Under the pieces are notes generated by a model that ran no database searches, was not told the DNA's origin, and was given only the letters and a program-made list of their open reading frames with translations. Shown here in pieces: positions 23,713 to 33,200 of a DNA stretch of 64,000 nt. Source of the DNA: Phaeosaccion multiseriatum (lineage: Eukaryota; Ochrophyta, other classes); the NCBI GenBank assembly GCA_965112735.1, contig OZ218958.1, forward strand, positions 3,224,001-3,288,000, given 5' to 3'. Within the stretch, counting starts at the first letter, position 1. Each line of letters begins with the position of its first letter. Both the position numbers and the translations under genes were made by a program.

Positions 23713-23718
23713 ACAGTG

Positions 23719-24041
23719 GGGGTATCCTCACGAGCAAGGGGGATGATGAAGACGCCCGACCGTCGCTCCAGAGCGAATCACATTATTTCCAAATGGTTGA
23801 TGTGTTCATAGTCCAAGAGGCATGTTCTGTGGCTTGGGAAAGTCCCTCGACAGTTGCGTACAACGGGTTAGCTATTCGTCCCAAGGGACCAACCCTGGAA
23901 CCTGAGTATACATTGAGATTTACCCACACACTTGTGAGAAAAGCACAGCCCCCGTTGCTCTGTACAGTTCGATACTATCTCTCCTTGCCTAGCACAGCAC
24001 TTGTAGGCCAAGAGTTGAGCACACAAAGGAGATGGCGCCCG
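23719..24041. other. Unit-1 spacer between TIR element and membrane-gene fragment
   Basis: This is the 3' flank of the truncated membrane protein copy. A plus-strand frame runs through it into the antisense of the last exon, but has no domain features and I do not call it. Confidence 0.4.
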
Positions 24042-24420
24042 CTAGAGCTGCTGCCCCGCCACGGCCGCTCGTCTGCCGCCCTTCCTTCCATTGGCACTGC
24101 TGCCGCCCCCGCCGCCCTCGCCCCCTGCTGGTGTACCACCAACTGCTGATGCTGCTGCCAGGGTCGACACCACGGCGGCTAGGCGGAACTCTTTGGGCTC
24201 TTCTCGCAGACAGGAGGGGAGTGTGTAACCGCTAAAGGGCCAGGAGAGGGAGGAGTGGCCACCGTAGGAATGCTCGAGGGATTCGGGACAGGCGTCTGGC
24301 GCCACGAGGAGCTTGTGCCGCCCCTCAAGGTCACCGCGTCGGTAGAGGGCCCCGCCCCACTCCTGAGGTGGTCGTGAGTGCGTCCGTGTGTGGGTGCGTG
24401 CGTGTGTGTGTGCATGTGTG

Positions 24421-24452
<32 letters not shown>

Positions 24453-24986
24453 GGAAGGGCGGTCAACCAAAGAAGGAGGGAATGGGAGTCGACAAGCGAA
24501 GAGTGAGCCCTCCTCGAACCATGTCGAAGGAAAAGGGCAGGAAGGGAGCACGAAAGACCGAAGAGAGAAAGGAGAAACGCTGCTGCATGTTCTGGTGTCA
24601 GCCCTTCACCCCGAATCTACAGTACACAGCAGCAGCACACACGCTCTACTCCGTACCTGCATAACCATGGTCCACTCCACAGTGCTCAACATGATATCGA
24701 TGAGGGCGTAGGCTATCAAAGAGTCGGGCAGGAAGCTGCCGTACCCGATGATGGCCAAGCCGATTGCAAACTCTCCGACGATGGCAACGAGCCGACCATA
24801 GAACTTGATAGAGGAAAACCTTTTGAACGAGTGGTCGAGGACGGAGGGAGGAAGGGACGTGCAAGCCAATGGTGAGAGGCGCGCAAGTCCAGATGATGTT
24901 TCTCGTCGGTTGGTATCTCCGTTTCGGAGTGGAGTGGTGGGGAGGACTGGGGGATCTCAACTTTACCCAATGCCATGCATGAAACC
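24042..24986 (-). pseudogene. 3' fragment of polytopic membrane protein gene (duplicate)
   Basis: Near-identical copies of the last two exons of the gene at 46068-50829 lie at 24819-24657 and 24362-24042. All upstream exons are missing because the duplication breakpoint (24986) falls just upstream of this point. With no promoter or 5' exons it is a fragment. Confidence 0.85.
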
Positions 24987-25439
24987 AGAGCTGCTGTTGG
25001 AGCTGTTGTTGCCGGACAAAAGTTCCCAACATGCGGCTGGTGGTACTGTTGTTGTTGTTGTTGTTGTTGTTGTTGCCATTGTACACGTGCGGCACGTGCG
25101 GCACCTGCGGCAGCTGCGGCAGCAGCTTGGGTTCCACCACCTCCGGCTTCACAACCTCCGGCTCCACCACCTCCGGCTCCACCCCCCATTCCAGCCACTC
25201 CAGCTCGAGAAAGAGCCGCACGCCTGACAGGAGGAGGGCGGAAGGGTTGCTGGACAGCAGCGCGTCGAGCCAGGAGGTGACTGCGGTGCAGTCCATCAAG
25301 CCTTGGCCAGAGGGCGCGCACTTGAGCACCTGCACCAACTGGGACTGATAGGACGCGGCGCCTGCCGCCCCCTCTGCCGCGGCCGTCGCCGCGTCGTGAA
25401 CGAGCACGGCCGCGAGGTGAAGCACGTCTGCCCATGTAC

Positions 25440-25649
25440 TGTGGAGTCTCAAAGGTGTTTGGTATGTTGGAATCCGGATTGTCGCCAGTTGGGGAACGTA
25501 CGCCTCATATGAACGGCATGTCGCAGGAGGAGGATAGATAGGAAGTGAGATAGAAGAAGAAAGCTAATACACTCTCAACATAGGATAAGAACCCCTTTGC
25601 TTGTTGGTTGTCTGGGGTGTGTGGTCTGTCCCGCATCTCAGGTGGCTCA
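25440..25649 (+). repeat. E1 5' LTR
   Basis: 210 bp from TGTGGAGTCT to AGGTGGCTCA. The last 55 bp (from CTTTGCTTG) match the right end of E1 with one mismatch; upstream the two ends are unrelated. A TGG-starting primer-binding-like stretch follows at about 25652. Confidence 0.75.
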
Positions 25650-25742
25650 ACTTGGTGGAAGTGCCAAGCTGAGGGATTTCCTTTTGTTGTAGCAAATCAG
25701 CACAAAATAAAAATAGGGGGGGAGATTTTGGAAAAGGTTACA

Positions 25743-28107
25743 ATGGCAAAGGCGGGTGGACCCCGAAAAGGCGCGGGGCCGCGGCGCCCTGTGGGGGCTG
25801 CATCTTCGGGTGTGTTGGAGCGCCTTTCTCCTCCACCACCAGCGGGCGCTCGTCCTTCTCGTCGAGCTCCTCCGCCGGAGCATGGTTCGGGAGACGATAC
25901 GGGAGATGACCACAGCTCTTCTACTGAGGAGGGATCCATTGGCCTCGACGGCGACGATTCCAAATCGCCGACGGAGGCGGAGGCGAAGTCTGACGCTGTG
26001 TCTGCCAGTGTTGGTCCCCAGTCTCGTGATGCTGCTGTACCCCCGCCCCACCTAAAGGCGCGCCGCGTTTCCGTTTGTCTCGATAGACGAGGAGAGGAAG
26101 GCCGCACTTAAGACGATGAACCCAACATCCCCTGCTCCCCCACGTACCGGCGCTGGCGCCTCAGATACTGCTGCAGTAGCTGATTCGGATGATGGTGTGG
26201 AGGAGACTAAGGACAATCCTCCTGAGGACGCACCTGTGCAGCCAGAGCCTCGAGAGGGACAGGAGCAGGCCGCTGGTGCCCCTGTCTCCCTGGACTCCAT
26301 GAGCCTCTTCTTTCAGCGCTTCGCCGAACAGCAGCACCAGCTGATGTTGAACCAGCATGCACAGGATGAAGTTCGTCGTGAGAGGGATAGGGCTGACTTT
26401 GAGGCTCGTCGTGCTGCGGATTTGGCCGACTTCGAAGCCCGTCGTGTTGCGGAGCGGGCCGAGGCCGGAGCTCGTCGTGAGGCGGAGCCATCTGATTTTC
26501 AAGCTCAGCTTAGGGCTCTCGCTCTTCAGAATCAGCCGCAGCAACCCCCTGCCCCAGCCCAGCCTCCTGCTGCCCCTGTGGCACCAGGCCCTCCGCCTCA
26601 GCCTCGGAAGGTGAGCTATCCCAATCAGCTGGCACAGGCCCCTCTTCTGTGGCCTCCGCCGCCGGATGCTCCTCCAGAGGATCAGCTGGAGCGGGTCGGC
26701 AGCATCATCGTTGAACACGAGCTCAGGATCGCAAACTCTTCCCCCTTGAGTTTGGACCATTCCAAGCTCTCGCAATATCGAGACTTTGGTGTGGAGTGGA
26801 TTAGCCCTGTCTTCGACCGCTTCCATCGCACAATCGATGGCCCTTCTATCGGTGTTGGCTTGGCTGCTACTGCTCGGGACTGGCTCACGGATATGCGTAC
26901 ACAAGCGGAGACGACGAGAGCGGAGCGCGGAGACGGCGCAGCTTGGGCTGTTTTTCGCAGTGCATTCTTTGAGACTTGGGCTAACGTCTCCCTCTCTAGC
27001 CTACAGAACCAGATGCTTCTCCTCACACCGGAGCCGGGGGAGCTGCTGCCTACCTACATCGATCGGATGCGCAGCAAAATCCGCATTGCCGACCTCTTGG
27101 ACGGTGGCCTCATGCCTGAGATCGCTCTCCAACGCCTGCTGTCGTCTCTCGAAAATCACTACGCGGCTGACTTTGAGAGTACCACTAACATGATTTTCGC
27201 CCAGCCCACGCCCGCTCAGGCCACTCTTCTCAAGGGTCGCAAGTGGCCCCTCTTGTGGATCGAGAAGTACCCGCGCTTTGACGCACTTGCCGACATGGTG
27301 GGACTCCACATGCGCCGTAGCCACGCTTCTTCGTCTGGCCGTCCAGCGGTATCTTCGCTCGGCACCAGAGACAGCCCTGTGGAGGTGGGGGCCGCGGAGC
27401 GTCCCCAAGCCCGCCTCCTCGACCCCACATCACCGCCGCCTCCGCTCGAGAAGGGTCAGTGCTACAGGTGGCTTCGTAGTGGCGTGTGCTCGACCAAGGA
27501 TACTACGTGCCCCTATCGCCACCCCGCCCTTGCGCCGACCTCTCCTGCAGCGCGTCGGGACCTTTCTCCTGCCCCTGTTCCTCCCCCGGGTGCTGCCGGT
27601 CGCGCCGCTGGCGATGGCGCCCCTGTGCATGCCAAGTACTCTGCCGTTGCTAGCCGTGGCGTTGATACTGCGAGGACTCCGCCCGCTCACAACCATGCTT
27701 CCCCGCACTTCCATGGTGCCTCCCGCGCCCAAGATGCTCGCCTGTCGGCTCCTGGTGAGCGGAGTGGGCCTGCCGCTGGTCGCCTCTCCAATCGTGGTCG
27801 AGGTGGTGGGCGTCGCATTCTGGGCCGCCGCTTCGTTCCCCGCCGGGCGGAGTCTGTGGTGAACAGGTGTGATGACTTCCAGACTAACTTTTGCGAGTGG
27901 GGGAAGGAGTGTAAGTACGAGCACATCCTTTATTGCTGGAATTGTGAGACCGCCGGGCATCACCTGTGGTTCGCCTGTGGTGCGGGCTACACCGACGCCG
28001 CTAAAGAAAGCGGGTACGCCTCCCCGGCGGAGTTCGAATCCGAGCAACTCAAATGTGGTGGTTATGCTTCGCGGATCTCGGATGCTCAGGGCGAGGATTA
28101 CTACTGA
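25743..28107 (+). CDS. E1 Gag-like polyprotein region
   Basis: The main frame 26116-28107 (663 codons) begins MNPTSPAPP. An upstream frame from ATG 25743 (MAKAGGPRKG) is in another phase and overlaps, so a one-base shift near 26055-26110 probably splits the original Gag. The frame holds a charged ADFEARR repeat segment, then a retrotransposon-gag-type helical region (residues about 250-370: ARDWLTDMRTQAETTRAERG, then LPTYIDRMRSK). Two CCCH zinc fingers follow (Cys449 region, CYRWLRSGVCSTKDTTCPYRH; and about 585, CDDFQTNFCEWGKECKYEH) and a CWNCETAGHHLWFAC knuckle-like motif. It ends in TGA 28105-28107; the protease region follows in the same frame. Confidence 0.65.
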
Positions 28108-28469
28108 GGGTTCGTACAGGCAGACACCAAGTTGCCCAGCTCTGCCTGTGTGGAACGCGCTGGGCCGACCCCTTCCTCTGCTGGTATGTGTAAGAGTCAA
28201 GGGGAACAGGAGAAATTGGATATGGAGGAGCAGCAAAGGGTGGGGTGTGTGAACCACTCTGAGAAATGTACATACATGGGATGGCATGCCGAAATGTTAG
28301 CCGCACAAGTACGTGCAGAGACTAACCTATTGGCCCGGATCAACCGCTTTAGTCTAGCCGCTCTGCAGGATATGAATCGGTTTCAAGTCTTATCTGATAT
28401 AGATGAGGCAGCAGAAGAGGACATTGGGAGTGAGGAGGCTCCGTATGGAGACGAGGGCCTCGCCACCGC

Positions 28470-28815
28470 ACACGTACCGCTTGGAGAAGCGGATACAGCC
28501 TTAGAGAACGCCCCGCGTGGAGAAGCGGATAAAGCCATCGAGAACGCCCCGCTTGGACAAGTGGATACAGCCATCGCGAACGCCCCGCTTGGAAAAGCCA
28601 TCGAGAACGCCCCGCTTGGAGAAGCGGATAAAGCCATCGCGAACGCCCCGCTTGGAGAAGCGGATAAAGCCATCGAGAACGCCCCGCTTGGAGAAGCGGA
28701 TAAAGCCATCGAGAACGCCCCGCTTGGAGAAGCGGATACAGTCATAGCGAACGCCCCGCTTGGCGCAACGGATATAACCATAGAGACAGCCCCGCTTGGA
28801 GAAGCGGAAAATTGC
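28470..28815 (+). repeat. 36-bp coding minisatellite between E1 Gag and protease
   Basis: About nine tandem units of 12 residues (consensus LGEADKAIENAP). Some are 24-nt or variant, and all keep the frame. Confidence 0.85.
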
Positions 28816-29232
28816 AGCACCGCTACCGCCACAGCCATCGGTGATGCCATTGAGAACGCCGCCGCCCCGCTTGATAGAGCGGAAATTGCCCACGGGAGTG
28901 CTTCGCCTCATCCTACCACTGCTGCTCACGGGCCTCTCTACGGTTTGACTGATCAGTCCAAACACGCTGTCAAGACTGCTTACCGAAAACTTGTTGAGGA
29001 GCGCCACGTCCATGGCCGTGCTTCCCGTTCGGAGGCTCTGGAGCTGGCGCAACTTCGCGACGCCCACTCCACGCCCTTTGGTAGTACACAGGGAAGTGGA
29101 AAAGCAGGCCTGAGTGGTTCAATGGCTGTTACGTGGGGCACTTTCGTCGGTTCTGTAGAGGTGAAAAGTACTAACCCGTTCCTGACTGAATCATTTCTCA
29201 TCAAGGACGCCCTTTGGGATATGGGAGCTCAG

Positions 29233-29480
29233 TGTGGTAGATTGTCCTGCCTGAGGGTTTCCGGTCACACATTCTGGGGTATAATAAGAATGTCGGTTTC
29301 CTAGGCACGCCCCGAGGGGGTTCAACGGCTCTAGCGTTTCACCCTCCTCTTTGTGGGCACAAGCTTTGCATCAGCAAGTAGTAGAGATATATTATCAATA
29401 CGGACACTGACGCCCCACCATAGGCGCAGCATATACTTAGTCCAAACCCCTTAACGTTTCTACTATCTTAGCTTAGCACA
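29233..29480 (+). repeat. E2 5' LTR
   Basis: 248 bp, TGTGGTAGAT to TTAGCTTAGCACA. By eye identical to the 3' LTR. Confidence 0.95.
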
Positions 29481-29547
29481 GAACTAGTTCTCGCTTTAGA
29501 AAAGCTTTGGAGAAGGATTTTCTCGGACCGATTGGAGGAGCGGCATC

Positions 29548-30207
29548 ATGGCGGTTCAAGGCATCATCATGAGGGACCCAACCCATTATCCGGAGATACG
29601 GACGCCTCTATCTGCGGAAGTCGTCAGCGAGTTCTTACTGCAGTACGATCAGTCCGCGCTCAGGGATAGGGACAAGCCGCTGGATATCCCCAGCATGGTG
29701 CAGCTCATCGAACCAGCACATCGTTTTGGAATAGCCATCGCCAATAAAGTGTCGGAGGCTCAGCTAACGTCCAAGATGGTACGGGATTACTTGGAGAGGT
29801 GGTTGAAGAAGAATCGCAGGGAGGACGTCAACGGAAATGCCACTCTCAACGAGATAATCAGGAAGACGGTACTCGTGTATGATCCGGACCCTCTCCAATT
29901 CAAGCACAATCTTCAGTACATGTGCCAGCAATACCTTCGCATGATCCACGAGTCAGCAGCAAGGAAGGAGTACCTGAACTTGAACCCCACCGATACGAAT
30001 TTCCTTGGTCCGAACGGAAAGCACGCTGCCAAAGGGATGCAGCGAGGCTTACTCACCATCATCATGCATGGAGAAAATGCTGGTGGACGCGTTCAAAGAT
30101 GGACAGAAGGACTGGGGAGAGCATCACGGGGAGTGGATGGAGAAATTCGTCAGACACTTGTGCCAGTGGGCCACCATGAGAGCGGCAGCACGGCGTATCG
30201 GCGGTAA
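29548..30207 (+). CDS. E2 Gag N-terminal frame
   Basis: 219 codons from ATG 29548 (GCATCATGG). The product (MAVQGIIMRDPTHYPE...) is a helical Gag-like protein without a recognised family. The true coding path seems to move from this frame into the pol frame within the 203-bp overlap 30005-30207: near 30050-30070 this frame's RGLLTIIMHGENAG gives way to the other frame's EKMLVDAFKDGQKDW, which continues as sensible Gag. That needs a +1 shift (or an indel). The tail beyond about 30070 is out of frame. Confidence 0.6.
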   Translation: MAVQGIIMRDPTHYPEIRTPLSAEVVSEFLLQYDQSALRDRDKPLDIPSMVQLIEPAHRFGIAIANKVSEAQLTSKMVRDYLERWLKKNRREDVNGNATLNEIIRKTVLVYDPDPLQFKHNLQYMCQQYLRMIHESAARKEYLNLNPTDTNFLGPNGKHAAKGMQRGLLTIIMHGENAGGRVQRWTEGLGRASRGVDGEIRQTLVPVGHHESGSTAYRR

Positions 30208-33200
30208 GGCCGAACATTTCCTTCCCGGACTCAAGGGTGACCAAGGGGCATCTGGAGGCGGCGGGGAAGGCGGTGGTGGGCAAGGCAAAGGTGCAGGCGG
30301 CAAGCGCAAGTGGCAGCAGGAGCAGCAGCCAAAGCGTACGGGTGCAGAGACCTCCTCGAAGGAGACAGCAGCGGGCAAAGAGACAGCCAGCAACCCATTG
30401 AAGAAGGCCCGTACTCCGAAGTGCTGGGCCTGCGACAAGCCGCATCGGATTGACGACTGCCCTACAACCACTGCCGAAGACAAGAAACGCATCAAGGCAG
30501 AGAAACAGAAGGCATGGGAGCAGAGGAAGGCTGAGGCGAAGAAACCGGGGGTTACGTCCGTCTCATCTTCTTCGGCTGCGGCAGGTGTTTCTTTGCCAGG
30601 GCCAGTTGCTATGGACCTCACGGGAGACCGCATGAGCGTGGTTCTCGTGAATGACACGACTCCGGAGGTGCGGATGTCGGCGCAAGCCCTGTTTGACAGC
30701 GGATGCGATGTGGGTATGGTCATGGGTGGTGACCTGGCTCGCACGTGGGTCGGAAAGGGTGGTGGCGTACTAGAGGCCTGTGAGCCTTCGGAGTGCGTCA
30801 CTGCTGCTGGACCTGTGACTGCCAACGAAGTGTTGTGCGGCAGTCACCTTGAGATAGAGCTGAGTCATGGAAGCGTGAGTACAGCGCAGCTGGACAAGGA
30901 GTTCAGATCCATGTTGGTTCTTGAGAGCTTGGGCAGCAGACTGATTCTGGGCCGGCCTTTGCATAAGGCACTGGGCTTGGAGTCTTTGACTGAGCAGTTG
31001 CACAGAGTGCACGAGAAACGGTCGGAGGAGACCCTGCAGAGGGAGCGTGACGACGCTTCCCCTGCGACAGGGGCTGCCCCGACTAAGCAGCAGAGTGTTG
31101 AGAAGAGCGTGTGTTCTATGGGCGTTGAGACCATCCAAGACTATGCTGATTTTGAGGCAAGCAACTTCCCCGTGCAAGTATTGGGGGTAGGAGCGCAGGA
31201 GGTTGCGGCCGAGAGCCCCCCTCCTGTCGCCAGTGCAGAGGCACCAGAGGTTAGCGCCATTGGCGGCCAACCGCTTGAAAATAAAGACCGTGAAGAGTGT
31301 GAAGGTGTACCGGATACTATTCAAGGGCCATCAGAGGGAGTTTCCCCTTCTGAGGCACGCCGTAGAGAGGTGCTAGGTCCCATTGTGGACAAAGCAATCA
31401 CTGATCATGATTTCCCTGCGGAGCTGAGAGAGCCAATGATGGAAGCTCTCTTAGAGTTCGACGTGTGGCGGGAAGAGTTGCTCTTTAGCGACGGCCCCGC
31501 TAACGTAGAGCCAATGGAGGTGACGTTTACCAATAAGGTACCGAGCTCCCGTCTCCCCATAAGGCAACAAGGCGCAAAGGGTGCTTTTGTAAATGACTTT
31601 TGCAACAAGTTGATAGACAAAGGCCTGGGTTATAGCAACCCGCAGAGCGCTCATGGCAGCCCGGCGTTTGCAGTGGGCAAACCCGGCAAGCCAGGCAAGT
31701 ACCGTATCGTCTGCGACTTTCGCGAAGTCAATGAAAAGGTACAGAAGGTCGATTTTGGGATGATGAACATTGAAGACGCCGTAGCCTCCATGTTGGGTTG
31801 CCTATGGTTCATCGAGATAGATGGGGTTGACATGTATTGGCAATTCCCACTAGGCAAGTTGAGCCAAGTTGCTCACACCTATATATTCCCAAATGGCAAA
31901 GTGACGCCAACTCGAGTACCCCAGGGGGCTAAGAACTCGGGCGCTTACGTCCAAGGCCAGATGACCCACCTCTTTCGCAAAGAGTTGTGCAAGACCCACG
32001 CCGTCTACATTGACAACGTAGCGTACTGGGCAAAGGTGGGAGAGGAGATGGTGAGTCTCACTCGATTGACGATGAAGCGCCTCCACAGCGCCAACATCAA
32101 GATAGGATTGAACTCGTTCCGTTTCGGTAGCGAGCTCAAGTTCCTTGGCCGCGTGCACGACCGACGCGGCACACGACATGACCCCGCCAGAGTGCAGGGC
32201 CTGACCAGTCTCGCGGCCCCAGAGACGGCTGGAGATTTGATGACTTTCCTCTGCAGCCTGCAGTGGTTTCATCGATACATCAAGGACTTCGCTAAGCTAG
32301 TGGGTCCTTTGAACGCGCTGTTGAACAAAGCCCTCGGGCAGGCTAACGCTAAGCCTCATCAGCACAAGCGCTCCAAGGCAGTGGCCAAGACGATTCCATT
32401 GGCTTCTGTGGGGTGGGACACAGAGCACGACGACGCTTTCTTCCAGATCAAGCGCGTTCTTGCACAGAACACGGTGCTGTCGCACCCAGACCCAACCAAA
32501 CTGGCACTGGTATTCCCAGATGCTAGTGACCTCTACTGGGGATGTATGATTACATACATAGACCCCAAAGAGCTGTGCCTTCCGGTACATGAGATGAACC
32601 ACATCCCGGTGGCCTTCGGCTCAGGCGCCTTTGAAGGCGCAGAGCTGAGGCGTGCCACCATCGACAAGGAAGGAGACGCGACACTCCGAGGCTTGATCCA
32701 GAACGAGTACGCTTTGGTCGGGGCACAGAAAGTGCACATCTTTTGCGACCATCGCAACTTGGCGTTCATGATGAGCAACGACAGCAAGTACCCTGGCATG
32801 ACTAAGCCTATGAGGGACAGGCTGCAGCGTCAGGCCGTGCGCCTTCAGAGCTTTGACTATGTCATTGTCCACTTCCCTGGTCATCTCCATGATTGGGCCG
32901 ACCCCATTAGCAGGCGGTACACGCACCCGGTGAGCCTCACCCCTAGTGTGCTCGCCTTGGGCAAGTTTGGACCCATGCAAGTGTTTGACACTATGTGTGA
33001 CGACTTCACTTGGCCCTCCACCACTGAGATTGCCAGTCTGCAGGCCGACGCTCTTCAGGAGCTCCAGCAGGCTAGCAAGGAGGTGGGAGAGAACGGGCGC
33101 CGCCTGCTCCTCTCATCAGTTGGCGACGACGGGTTGATTCGAGCGTGCCATCCGACGAGCAACCCCGCTGACAGCACCCGCATTTGGATTCCCTCGGTGG

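Larger units (their letters stand above)
20170..24986. repeat. Tandem segmental duplication, copy 1 (4.8-kb unit)
   Basis: The unit runs from PX-gene codon 574 leftwards, across its 5' flank, the TIR/(CCCT)n element and the last exons of the polytopic membrane gene. At 24986/24987 the sequence jumps from the unit end (CATGAAACC) straight back to the unit start (AGAGCTGCTG), the hallmark of a head-to-tail duplication. Copy 2 is 24987-25439 plus 42924-47000. Confidence 0.9.

Noticed and set aside
23793-24149. 118-codon plus-strand frame, duplicated at 45819-46175
   Set aside because: Conserved only because the whole unit is duplicated. It is antisense to the last exon of the membrane gene and lacks domain features.
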